From positions 1 through 6,648 of the forward strand of contig JAUWQS010000091.1 of the NCBI GenBank assembly GCA_030610915.1: DNA of 6,648 bases, in the 5' to 3' direction. Under the pieces are notes generated by a model. That model was not told the DNA's origin. It made no database searches and was given only the letters and a program-made list of their open reading frames with translations. This document shows positions 1 through 6,315 of this stretch, in pieces. This stretch comes from Pseudomonadota bacterium. GTDB taxonomy: Bacteria > Desulfobacterota > Syntrophia > Syntrophales > JADFWA01. Numbering within the stretch: the first letter of the stretch is position 1; every line of letters begins with the position of its first letter. Made by a program: the position numbers and the translations under genes.

Positions 1-139
1 GCTTTCTTTGGGAGGTTTTTAATTTCTTCAAAAAGCGCGGGCTGATCATCACGAATATCGCGAATAAACTTCAGGTATTTCAACTCGGATTGTACTTCCC
101 CATCATCGCCCGCATATGTCTTTTTGTCCGCAAGGCGTT
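1..139 (-). pseudogene. Out-of-frame C-terminal remnant of the same PLD-helicase
   Basis: Reading the minus strand in the frame one base away from the truncated helicase gives about 45 stop-free codons that run off the left window edge. The peptide includes LADKKTYAGDDGEVQ and then SELKYLKFIRDIRDDQP, followed by EEIKNLPKKA. From memory this resembles the segment C-terminal to the second helicase domain in the same PLD-SNF2 family, where a similar LKxIRDIRDxxPxLFExIKxLPKKAR stretch occurs. Upstream and downstream parts of one ancestral gene therefore appear joined near 137-142, with several hundred codons lost and the frame shifted. The alternative is a misassembly that joins two ends of a longer gene. 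The remainder of the C-terminus lies outside the window. Confidence 0.6.
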
Positions 140-1216
140 GAAGATGTAATCGTATTTATCCGTTCCATCCTTTATGATTTGGTCAAGTTTGCCGAGAGAT
201 TCCACCTTTGTTTTCTTGATTCCAAAGTCAAAGAATGTCTCTTCCCAGTAGTCCTTGAGCACGGGAGGGCAGATAACCAGCTTGCCGCCGGGCAACTGTT
301 GAGCCAGCATGGCGGATATAAATGTTTTCCCCAGACCGACGACATCGGCCAGAAATACACCGTTGTACGCATCCAGGATTTTCCTGGCGGAGACAACTGC
401 CTGTTTTTGATATTCAAGCTCCATAAAGCCTTCAGGCAGGTCTAACTCGATCTCCTCATCCAGATTGATATCTTCCTTCATGTATTCGTAGAGCATTTTC
501 AGGTAAAGATGATAGGGAGTGATCGCGTCGTTGAGCCAGGTTTTGTTCCGGATGGTTTCGATATATTCCTGTGAGATGTTTACGCCGTCTTTCCACAGGT
601 TTTCAAATTGCTTCAGGGCGAATTCAACATCGACCCTGTCTTTCAATTCGACATTGAATTCTCTGTTCGCGATAAGGCCGCTTTCAGAAAAATTACTGGA
701 ACCGGTGATTACCCTGCCGAAGTCCAGCTCGTCTTCTTTAAAGCGGCTGACATAAACCTTGGCGTGGATATTTTCACTGGGATAGGCGCGCAGCTCCATC
801 TTTTTCCCGTTGCCGCCGGTGGCCATGTCTTGGTCTTTGTTGGTACAATCGGCAGTCAGAAATTCCAGAAACTTCCTGATGCCGATTTCGGTTTCATAAG
901 AATCTTCCGATTCATCCATTTCGGATGCTGTTTGTTCGCTGAACATACTTTTTGTTCTACTGTGTGATTCAAAATCGAATTCGCCCCCGGATCGTGTTTC
1001 TTCAATAATCTCATAGGTCTTCTGATCGACATTGAGCCCAACCAGGATTCTGATTTTGTCAATGGATTCAAAAGATTCGTATAACTGATAAAATCCGCTT
1101 GTGCGAAAATATCCAACCAGGACATCAAAGTATTGTACGTGCTCTAATGTCTTTTTGAACCTGTCAAGCAGCGCGTAACCCGGTTCATTTGTGAAAAAGG
1201 TTGTGTCGGTAATCAT
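80..1216 (-). CDS. PLD-like/SNF2-type helicase, truncated by internal deletion and frameshift
   Basis: The predicted product is 378 residues. Residues 1-200 resemble a phospholipase-D-like nuclease domain: an HxK signature (H151, K153, in IHAKVYVS) is followed by GSSNFSESG at 172-180, as in HKD enzymes. From about 265 a superfamily 2 helicase begins, with LEYQKQAV as a Q-motif-like segment, Walker A as ADVVGLGKT (290-298), and LVICPPVLKDYW (313-324) as motif Ia. Family members, from memory, are about 1,000 residues and continue after DKYDYIF with an I-D-E-A-H box. Here the sequence leaves the family after F359 and ends with 19 unrelated residues, so motif II and the whole second RecA domain are missing. 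The ATG at 1216 has an AGGAA site 8 bases upstream. The gene is probably an inactive helicase, although the PLD part could still fold. Intact relatives often sit with restriction or phage-defence genes; none is visible here. The PLD-helicase identification is confident; a defence role is only inferred. Confidence 0.8.
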   Translation of the reverse strand: MITDTTFFTNEPGYALLDRFKKTLEHVQYFDVLVGYFRTSGFYQLYESFESIDKIRILVGLNVDQKTYEIIEETRSGGEFDFESHSRTKSMFSEQTASEMDESEDSYETEIGIRKFLEFLTADCTNKDQDMATGGNGKKMELRAYPSENIHAKVYVSRFKEDELDFGRVITGSSNFSESGLIANREFNVELKDRVDVEFALKQFENLWKDGVNISQEYIETIRNKTWLNDAITPYHLYLKMLYEYMKEDINLDEEIELDLPEGFMELEYQKQAVVSARKILDAYNGVFLADVVGLGKTFISAMLAQQLPGGKLVICPPVLKDYWEETFFDFGIKKTKVESLGKLDQIIKDGTDKYDYIFNALRTKRHMRAMMGKYNPS

Positions 1217-1224
1217 CTAATTAT

Positions 1225-1267
1225 TTCCTGTTATATTGAGCTATTACAAAAAACCACTAAATGTCAA
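1225..1267 (-). promoter_or_regulatory. Possible promoter and RBS of the truncated helicase gene
   Basis: On the minus strand a perfect TTGACA (1262-1267) is followed after 15 bases by TAATAG (1241-1246), then an AGGAA ribosome binding site (1225-1229) 8 bases before the ATG. The 15-base spacer is shorter than the usual 16-18, and the -10 match is mediocre, so the promoter is tentative. The stretch overlaps a 15-nt word (tattgagctattaca, 1234-1248) that recurs at 2119-2133 beside repeat A, so repeat sequence may have supplied or disrupted the promoter. Confidence 0.3.
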
Positions 1268-1598
1268 GGTGAACATGGAAGATTAACGGTTACTTCTCCT
1301 CTGAGTACACCTTCCCATCATAGACCTGATCGGTTGATAATTGGTTGGATTTGCTAACTAATTGAACCAATAGAACTAATCAAACCTTTTAAGCTACAAA
1401 CCGGCTAACATGAAAAGTGTAAACTACTTTTACCTTGTTATGAAGGATGCCAAAAATTTACACAAAACATTGACGCAAACCTGCCACTTTGGTATTGCTG
1501 TCAACAAGGGAATTTAATAAAGATATAAGTGGTAAGGTTGTTTCTGGAACAGGTGGCAGTTTTCGCCGGAATATGTATTGACGGCAATAAAGGGCATT
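1249..1598. other. Non-coding interval with short imperfect repeats
   Basis: I see no convincing gene here on either strand. The interval is AT-rich compared with alaS. It contains 9-bp imperfect tandem units at 1356-1390 (aactaattg, aaccaatag, aactaatca, then aacc) and a weak 7-bp inverted pair (ctgccac near 1481, gtggcag near 1553). At 1591-1594 an AAGGG stretch lies a few bases before the ATG of the remnant gene at 1599 and could be its ribosome binding site. No RNA gene or recognisable regulator-binding site was identified. Confidence 0.5.
1356..1390. repeat. Imperfect 9-bp tandem repeat
   Basis: Three consecutive 9-base units, aactaattg, aaccaatag and aactaatca, are followed by a partial aacc. 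Units differ by two to three bases. Such AACTAATTG-type runs are common low-complexity filler in intergenic DNA of several bacterial groups, from general recollection. No function is suggested. Confidence 0.4.
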
Positions 1599-1931
1599 AT
1601 GACAGGAGAGATCGAAAACCTTCAGGAAAAAATCAGGAGGGCCTCGGGATACAGGGCGCTGGCCGGCTTTGATCTTATGGGGTTAAAGAGAGACATGGAC
1701 GATCTTCGCCTCCTCACAGGCGAGATCAAGACCTCCTAGCCGCCCAGGGAGGGCATAGAGAGGTTTCTTCGCGAGAGCAGGAATCATCCCTTCATAGAGA
1801 GAAGTTTTTCCAGGTTCGAGGCTGCGAAGCGGTTTTTCGCTGGGGATATGGAACGATATCTGTATCAGCTCAATAAATTGGGGATTACATTTTTAAAGTG
1901 TTGGTCTCGATCCACGGTAAGCGTTTACTGA
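1599..1931 (+). pseudogene. Decayed or truncated small gene with in-frame TAG
   Basis: An ATG at 1599, preceded by AAGGG, opens a 46-codon frame beginning MTGEIENLQEKIRRASGYRA and ending at TAG 1737-1739. The same frame then continues without another stop to TGA at 1929, and this second part still looks like protein: GIERFLRESRNHPFIE, then SRFEAAKRFFAGDMERYLYQ, charged and helix-forming with codon choice like the first part. I read it as one gene of unknown family broken by a nonsense mutation; a sense-read amber codon is a less likely alternative. The frame runs into repeat A after 1913. Near its end, codons for YQLNK use the same 16 bases (1863-1878) that bound repeat A elsewhere, where they would read YQLNK-stop. 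I do not recognise the family. It is the only plus-strand gene-like stretch. Confidence 0.45.
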
Positions 1932-2127
1932 ATATTGAAATTAAAAAATAGAAATTGGAAACTCGGCCTTCGTGCTTTTGTACGACTCGACTGAGCTCAC
2001 GCCGAAGCCTGTCAACTCGTAAATTCGTTTCATCTCTCCAAAATTTCTAATTTCCAATTTCAAGCCGTGAATGGCTAAGATTCACAATCACTTTTACACA
2101 CCGGAGTTTGCCCCTATTTATTGAGCT
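1913..2127 (+). repeat. Repeat A, left copy (long inverted repeat arm)
   Basis: This stretch matches the reverse complement of 6441-6648. By hand alignment I count seven substitutions and one 7-nt insertion (near 1945, in an A-rich run) over about 208 aligned bases. It starts with cacggtaagcgtttactgaa and ends with cccctatttattgagct. It contains its own imperfect internal inverted repeat of gaaattagaaattgg-type sequence (1936-1961 against 2039-2063), so it could fold into a long hairpin. No open frame of note lies inside. It behaves like a non-autonomous dispersed element or a highly conserved intergenic repeat; the family is not recognised. Confidence 0.85.
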
Positions 2128-2172
2128 ATTACATATAATCTATATAGGTATCAGCTCAATAAATAGGGGCAA
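2108..2172. repeat. Perfect 20-bp palindrome at the inner edge of repeat A
   Basis: The arm ttgcccctatttattgagct (2108-2127) is exactly complementary to agctcaataaataggggcaa (2153-2172), with a 25-nt AT-rich spacer containing tataat. The first arm is the end of repeat A. The second looks like a short inverted fragment of a second A copy, because the right-hand A copy carries the same bases at 6441-6460. It could form a cruciform or an RNA hairpin, or mark a tail-to-tail element junction. The following spacer (2173-2221) has only a weak 7-bp inverted pair, gcctcta and tagaggc (2189-2195 and 2220-2226). Confidence 0.8.
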
Positions 2173-2221
2173 GCTCAGACACGCAGCCGCCTCTATCTTC
2201 CGGAAGCGGGGTTTGGGCGTA

Positions 2222-2350
2222 GAGGCTACGCCTTTGAGCTTTGCGCAGCCCCTGTAGCGGAGACCTTCAGGTCTCCATATTCACGCAACACAGTATGGCT
2301 GAAGCACATGGAAGGCTGAAGCCTTCCGCTACATGCTTCTATCATATGCC
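2222..2350 (+). repeat. Repeat B, copy 1 (nested hairpin element)
   Basis: This is one of three copies of a roughly 120-bp element. It begins with a cctttgagctttgc-type lead. It then has tgtagcgga (2253-2261) paired with tccgctaca (2325-2333) as an outer stem. Inside are two short perfect hairpins: ggagacc-ttca-ggtctcc (2259-2276) and ggaaggc-tgaa-gccttcc (2310-2327). The middle part reads atattcacgcaacacagtatgg. It lies downstream of alaS beyond the terminator. From memory, tgtagcgg...ttcaggtctcc sequences recur in many environmental bacterial genomes as untranslated dispersed repeats; their function is unknown to me. Confidence 0.85.
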
Positions 2351-2362
2351 TTTTTTTTTAAC

Positions 2363-2404
2363 ACAAAACTCAAAACCGCGCCTGAACAGGATTTTCGTTC
2401 AGGC
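2363..2404 (-). terminator. Intrinsic terminator of alaS
   Basis: On the minus strand, 11 bases past the alaS stop codon, gcctgaac pairs perfectly with gttcaggc (2397-2404 and 2380-2387) around a 9-nt loop. The stem is followed by gcggttttgagttttgtg, which is T-rich though broken by G residues. Position and stem strength fit a rho-independent terminator that ends the alaS transcript before the repeat cluster. Confidence 0.7.
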
Positions 2405-2415
2405 AACAGTTACCC

Positions 2416-5046
2416 TCACAGTATCTCCTGCAGCTTATTCAGGGCCTGACCCAGGTTTTCAGGTCTCGACCCGCCGGCCTGGGCCATGTCGGTTCGTCCG
2501 CCGCCGGTTCCCCCCACGAGCGGAGCGATCTCCTTTATGATCTTGCCCGCGCTGTATCTGCCGGTAAGGTCTTTTGTAACTATACACAGCAGCATCGCCT
2601 TGTTTCCCGCACGGCTTCCAAGCAGTATTATCCCCGACCGGATCTTATCCCTCAACATGTCGCCAAAGTCCCTCAGGGTCTTTGCGTCCGGCGCCTCGAC
2701 CACCTTTGTGACTACGCGGATTCCCTTTATCTCTCTGATCTGACTCAGGAGATCGGACGAATCTCTTGCTGCCAGTTTGCCTTTGAGCGAGTCGATCTCC
2801 ATTTCGAGGTCTTTCTGTCGTTTCAGGAGTTTTTCCACCCTTTCAGGCAGTTCACCGGTTTTGGCTCTCAAAAGGGAAGCTGCTTTTTTCAAATCCTTCT
2901 CGGTCTTTCTGACATACTTCAACGCCTCTCTCCCCGTCACCGCTTCGATTCGCCTGACGCCTGCGGCTATGGCCGATTCATGGACGATCTTGAGGAATCC
3001 GATATCGCCGGTTCTCCCGACATGGGCGCCACCGCACAACTCCATGCTGAAATCTCCCATCCTGACGATCCTGACATTGTCCCCGTATTTCTCGTCGAAG
3101 ACGGCCGTTGCGCCCGTTTTCATTGCCTCATCCTTTGGCAAGACTCTGGAGATGACGGGGAGGTTTGCCCTGATGTGGCTGTTTGCAATCGTCTCTATCT
3201 TTTCCATTTCATCATCTTCGATTCCGGAAAAGTGGGAAAAATCGAACCTGAGTCTTTCCGGTGTTACAAGAGATCCGGACTGCCTGACATGATCTCCAAG
3301 AACCTCTTTTAATGCCGCCTGCAGGATATGTGTGCCTGAATGATTCGCTTCGATCGCCCTTCTCGTTTCCTTATCTACTTTAAGGTGGACGGTATCGCCG
3401 ATCTTAATCTCTCCTTTTCTCAGCTTTCCGATATGGGTGATGAGATTATCGAGGGGCTTTTGGGTCTCCCATACCTCGAAGATGAATCCTTCTCCCTCGA
3501 TGACCCCGGTATCCCCCATCTGTCCGCCTGCCTCTCCGTAAAAAGGGGTCTGTTCGACGAAGATTTCGGCATTTTCACCCTCTTTTAAAAGATTGACCTC
3601 TTCCTCTTTTTTAAGGATGGCGGTAATACGTGAAGTCGCTTCTATTACCCCTTCATAACCGGTGAATTCGGTGGATATGCCCTTCATGGAGAGTTTTTTG
3701 TAGCTGTCTGAAACTGCTTCTTCACCGCTTCCCTTCCATGATTTTCTTGCCAGCTTCCTCTGGGCCTCCATGGCCCTTTCAAAACCGGCCATATCTATGG
3801 AAAAGGCCTCTTCCCGGACAATGTCTTCCGTCAGATCAACGGGAAAACCGAATGTGTCATAGAGTTTGAAAACAACATCGCCGGGGATAATATTCTTTCC
3901 TGCTTTTTTAAGCGATGCCGTCTCGTCATTCAGCATCCTGAGACCCGTGTCGAGCGTCTCTATAAAACGCTGCTCTTCGTTTAAAACCACTTTCCTGATG
4001 AATGATTCCTTATCGACGAGGTCGGGGTAGGCCTCTTTCATAACGGCAATGATTACAGGGACAACGTCGTGCAGGAATGGTCTGTCTATGCCGAGAAGCT
4101 TTCCGTGGCGCGCAGCCCTTCTCAATATTCTTCTCAGGACATAGCCTCGTCCTTCATTACCGGGAAGAATGCCGTCTCCTGTCAGGAAGGTGACGGCGCG
4201 GCTGTGGTCGGCGATGACTCTGATGGAGAGATCGTATTTCTCATTGTCCCTGTATCTCTTTCCGCTGATCTTCTCGATAGAACCGATGATGTCATGAAAG
4301 AGGTCTGTGTCATAGTTGCTCTTTACTCCCTGCATTACCGCCGTCAGCCGCTCCAGACCCATCCCCGTGTCGATATTCGGGTTTGGCAGCGGGTTGAGCC
4401 CGCCGGCCTCATCCCTGTAGAACTGAGTAAAGACAAGATTCCAGAGTTCAAGATGGCGGTCGCAATCACATTCCAGATTACACTCAGGCCGGCCGCACCC
4501 CGTTCCTTCCCCCTGATCGTAGATGATCTCGGAGCATGGGCCGCATGGGCCTGTCTCGCCCATCATCCAGAAGTTGTCCTTTTCTCCCATGCGGACAATC
4601 CTGTCCGCCGGTATCCCCACCTTTTTGTTCCATATCTCAAAGGCCTCATCATCATCTCTGTAGATTGTTATCCATAATCTGTCTTTGGGTATTCCCATTA
4701 CCTCAGTCAGAAACTCCCATCCCCAGGCAATGGCTTCTTCTTTGAAATAGTCGCCGAAGGAGAAATTTCCGAGCATCTCGAAAAAGGTGTGATGACGGGC
4801 GGTGTAACCTACATTTTTCAGGTCATTGTGTTTCCCCCCCGCCCTGACGCACTTCTGAGATGAAACCGCCCTCCTGTAGCCCCGATCCTCCTTGCCCATG
4901 AAACAGTTTTTAAATTGAGCCATGCCGGCATTGGTAAACAGGAGCGTCGGATCATTATGAGGGACAAGGGATGAGCTTGCGACTCTCTTATGCCCCCTCT
5001 CCTCAAAATATCTCAAAAACTTCTTTCTGATTTCCATTCCCGTCAT
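2416..5046 (-). CDS. alaS: Alanyl-tRNA synthetase
   Basis: This cytosolic enzyme charges tRNA-Ala with alanine using ATP and clears mischarged Ser- or Gly-tRNA-Ala. The 876-residue product has the usual bacterial length and is complete. In order (ATG numbering): class II motif 1 around SSSLVPHNDPTLLF (24-37), motif 2 around RHHTFFEMLGNFSFGDY (84-100), a Cys-rich CGRPECNLECDCD insertion (184-196), and motif 3 IDTGMGLERL (225-234). The editing domain carries HSGTH (569-573) and CGGAH (671-675), the likely zinc ligands. A coiled-coil-like stretch follows (about 710-770), then a C-terminal DHHA1 domain ending in VGGTGGGRTDMAQAGG. No key residue is missing. I chose ATG 5046 because AGAGGA lies 8 bases upstream; a TTG at 5049 and an ATG at 5037 are alternatives. 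It lies downstream of the mqnD-like gene on the same strand and has its own terminator. It lacks the recA/recX neighbours seen in many bacteria. Confidence 0.98.
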   Translation of the reverse strand: MTGMEIRKKFLRYFEERGHKRVASSSLVPHNDPTLLFTNAGMAQFKNCFMGKEDRGYRRAVSSQKCVRAGGKHNDLKNVGYTARHHTFFEMLGNFSFGDYFKEEAIAWGWEFLTEVMGIPKDRLWITIYRDDDEAFEIWNKKVGIPADRIVRMGEKDNFWMMGETGPCGPCSEIIYDQGEGTGCGRPECNLECDCDRHLELWNLVFTQFYRDEAGGLNPLPNPNIDTGMGLERLTAVMQGVKSNYDTDLFHDIIGSIEKISGKRYRDNEKYDLSIRVIADHSRAVTFLTGDGILPGNEGRGYVLRRILRRAARHGKLLGIDRPFLHDVVPVIIAVMKEAYPDLVDKESFIRKVVLNEEQRFIETLDTGLRMLNDETASLKKAGKNIIPGDVVFKLYDTFGFPVDLTEDIVREEAFSIDMAGFERAMEAQRKLARKSWKGSGEEAVSDSYKKLSMKGISTEFTGYEGVIEATSRITAILKKEEEVNLLKEGENAEIFVEQTPFYGEAGGQMGDTGVIEGEGFIFEVWETQKPLDNLITHIGKLRKGEIKIGDTVHLKVDKETRRAIEANHSGTHILQAALKEVLGDHVRQSGSLVTPERLRFDFSHFSGIEDDEMEKIETIANSHIRANLPVISRVLPKDEAMKTGATAVFDEKYGDNVRIVRMGDFSMELCGGAHVGRTGDIGFLKIVHESAIAAGVRRIEAVTGREALKYVRKTEKDLKKAASLLRAKTGELPERVEKLLKRQKDLEMEIDSLKGKLAARDSSDLLSQIREIKGIRVVTKVVEAPDAKTLRDFGDMLRDKIRSGIILLGSRAGNKAMLLCIVTKDLTGRYSAGKIIKEIAPLVGGTGGGRTDMAQAGGSRPENLGQALNKLQEIL

Positions 5047-5054
5047 CAATAAAT

Positions 5055-5060
5055 TCCTCT
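5055..5060 (-). promoter_or_regulatory. Ribosome binding site of alaS
   Basis: AGAGGA on the minus strand lies 8 bases before the ATG at 5046 and supports that start over the ATG at 5037, which has no room for a site. The site directly abuts the edge of repeat B copy 2, so the upstream leader of alaS is repeat sequence. Confidence 0.6.
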
Positions 5061-5260
5061 AAGGTTACACCTTTGAGCTTTGCACAGCCCCCCCTGTAGC
5101 GGAGACCTTCAGGTCTCCATATTCACGCAACACAGCACGACTGAAGCACATGGAAGGCTGAAGCACATGGAAGACTGAAGCACATGGAAGGCTGAAGCAC
5201 ATGGAAGACTGAAGCACATGGAAGGCTGAAGCCTTCCGCTACATGTTTCTGCCATATACC
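5061..5260 (+). repeat. Repeat B, copy 2, internally expanded
   Basis: This copy has the same order of parts as copy 1: a cctttgagctttgcacagc lead, outer stem tgtagcgga (5095-5103) with tccgctaca (5235-5243), hairpin ggagaccttcaggtctcc (5101-5118), atattcacgcaacacag, and hairpin ggaaggctgaagccttcc (5220-5237). It is about 70 bp longer than the other copies because a tandem array sits in its middle. It fills nearly all the gap between mqnD and alaS, so a joint transcript would carry these hairpins just before the alaS ribosome binding site. Confidence 0.85.
5140..5224. repeat. 17-bp tandem array, five units
   Basis: Five head-to-tail units of rctgaagcacatggaag run without a gap, and a sixth begins (gctgaag) before the closing hairpin. 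The first base alternates A, G, A, G, A, so the true period is a 34-bp dimer. Copies 1 and 3 of repeat B carry only one such unit, so this array arose by local expansion, probably replication slippage. There is no spacer diversity, so it is not a CRISPR array. Confidence 0.9.
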
Positions 5261-5283
5261 TCTCCATTGATGTGTGAGGGCGC

Positions 5284-6102
5284 TTACAAATACAGAATAT
5301 CCAGTGGAGGCGACTTTAAGAGTTCTTTCTCTTCGCCCATTTCATAAAGCCTGCCGAGCGCCTTTTTAACCGGCTCAGGTATCTCGTATGTATAGTCATT
5401 CACATACATCAGCGTAAATTTTCTTATGAGTTCACGATCCTCGCCCCTTGAATACTTCATCGCATACTCCAGGGCCTCTTCGACGTTTTCGAGAGCGTAT
5501 CTTATGCTTGCGCGCATAACATTGAGAAACTCCCTCTGGAGCCCTTCCGGGATATCTCTCTTTATGACGTTGAGACCAAGTGGAAGCGGCAGGCCTGTCT
5601 TCATATCCCACCAGTTCCAGAAATCGAAGACCTTTACAAGACCGTGTCGTGAGTAGCTTATCTGTCCCTCATGGATCAGAAGCCCCGCATCGACTTCTCC
5701 GGTCTGCACCGCCTTGATAATCTCGTCAAACCTCATTTCGACCGGCTGAAAATCATCGATGGCAATCCTGAGCAGAAGGTTTGCCGTTGTGAGACTTCCG
5801 GGTGTAGCGATCTTTTTCCCTTCGAGCGCCATCTCCTTTCTTGCGACTATCACCGGCGCATATCCATCTCCCACGCTTGCGCCGGCGGACAGTATCCGGT
5901 ATTTTTTCCTGAGCAGCGCATAGGCATGGGCCGAGATGGCCGTGACGTCATAGACGGCGCTGAATGCCTTCCGGTTCAGCGTTTCTATATCCTCGATTAC
6001 GTTATTTATCTCAAAGCCCTTTGCAACCTTCCCGTTCATCATCCCGTAAAACATAAAGGCATCATCCGCATCGGCGGTGTGCGCCACACTCAGCTTCACC
6101 AT
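5284..6102 (-). CDS. mqnD: MqnD-like protein (1,4-dihydroxy-6-naphthoate synthase family)
   Basis: The 272-residue product belongs to the MqnA/MqnD family, which has a periplasmic-binding-protein-like fold but no signal peptide and is cytosolic. MqnD splits cyclic dehypoxanthinyl futalosine to 1,4-dihydroxy-6-naphthoate in the futalosine route to menaquinone. Visible marks are HTADADDAFMFYG near the N-terminus (8-20), DIETLN (38-43), GYAPVIVARK (80-89), LLIHEGQISY (141-150) with H144 matching the proposed catalytic base of Thermus MqnD (from memory), and TGLPLPLGLNVI (169-180). The HTADADDAFMFY start differs from the SPCPNDTF of classic MqnD and fits a sister group described as a possible alternative step-4 enzyme, so exact activity is uncertain. 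The frame is open up to 6294, but the extra N-terminus is translated repeat DNA. I chose ATG 6102, which has AAAGGAG upstream and matches family length. alaS follows 237 bases downstream. Confidence 0.8.
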   Translation of the reverse strand: MVKLSVAHTADADDAFMFYGMMNGKVAKGFEINNVIEDIETLNRKAFSAVYDVTAISAHAYALLRKKYRILSAGASVGDGYAPVIVARKEMALEGKKIATPGSLTTANLLLRIAIDDFQPVEMRFDEIIKAVQTGEVDAGLLIHEGQISYSRHGLVKVFDFWNWWDMKTGLPLPLGLNVIKRDIPEGLQREFLNVMRASIRYALENVEEALEYAMKYSRGEDRELIRKFTLMYVNDYTYEIPEPVKKALGRLYEMGEEKELLKSPPLDILYL

Positions 6103-6113
6103 CTTTTCCGCGA

Positions 6114-6120
6114 CTCCTTT
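6114..6120 (-). promoter_or_regulatory. Ribosome binding site of the mqnD-like gene
   Basis: AAAGGAG on the minus strand lies 11 bases before the ATG at 6102, a slightly long but usable spacing. It supports that start over the upstream in-frame ATG at 6294, which lies in repeat DNA and would add 64 low-complexity Gly, Val and Cys-rich residues unlike the family. Confidence 0.6.
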
Positions 6121-6157
6121 CAGATTATTTATCCTTCCCGCCACACACGGCAGGACT

Positions 6158-6292
6158 GTCGGGCGAGACGCCCGACCTACTGCGAGGGTGGAACATGCGT
6201 CCCCACACCACAGTAGGACACCCCTCCCGCCCCACACCACAGTAGGACACCCCTCCCGCCCCACACACAGTAGGACAGGCGTCCCGCCTGTC
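6158..6292. repeat. Repeat C: GC-rich hairpins with a 29-bp tandem repeat
   Basis: Two perfect short hairpins bound this stretch: gtcgggcg-aga-cgcccgac (6158-6176) and gacaggcg-tcc-cgcctgtc (6274-6292). Between them a unit containing agtaggacacccctcccgcc occurs at 6212 and 6241 (period 29), and a third agtaggaca at 6269 leads into the second hairpin. From memory, short GTAGGxCGGGCGxxxCGCCCG hairpins are widespread dispersed repeats in environmental bacteria. The block lies about 55 bases upstream of the mqnD start, so a promoter for that gene is either within it, hidden, or further upstream. Confidence 0.8.
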
Positions 6293-6315
6293 AATATAAC
6301 TCAATATATCAATGA

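Noticed and set aside
2119..2139. Promoter from ttgagc and tataat inside the palindrome spacer
   Set aside because: The two hexamers are only 7 bases apart, and no gene follows on the plus strand.
2241..2540. Plus-strand open frame over repeat B1 and the alaS 3' end
   Set aside because: It translates the repeat, the terminator and the antisense of alaS, so it is not a gene.
2777..3292. Plus-strand open frame of 171 codons opposite alaS
   Set aside because: It is also antisense to the conserved editing and C-terminal parts of alaS, with Ser- and Phe-rich shadow composition.
4069..4677. Plus-strand open frame of about 200 codons opposite alaS
   Set aside because: It is the antisense of well-conserved alaS codons, has no recognisable domain, and is explained by alaS codon bias.
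5047..5049. TTG start for alaS one codon upstream
   Set aside because: The ATG at 5046 is better spaced from AGAGGA, and TTG is the rarer start.
5140..5224. CRISPR array
   Set aside because: Units abut with no unique spacers, 17 bp is too short, and no cas gene is present.
5047..5283. T-box or other riboswitch in front of alaS
   Set aside because: No T-box consensus or specifier-loop arrangement is visible; the hairpins belong to repeat B, which also occurs elsewhere.
6103..6294. N-terminal extension of the MqnD-like frame to an ATG at 6294
   Set aside because: The 64 extra residues are translated hairpin and tandem repeat DNA, unlike any family member, and a Shine-Dalgarno site supports the ATG at 6102.
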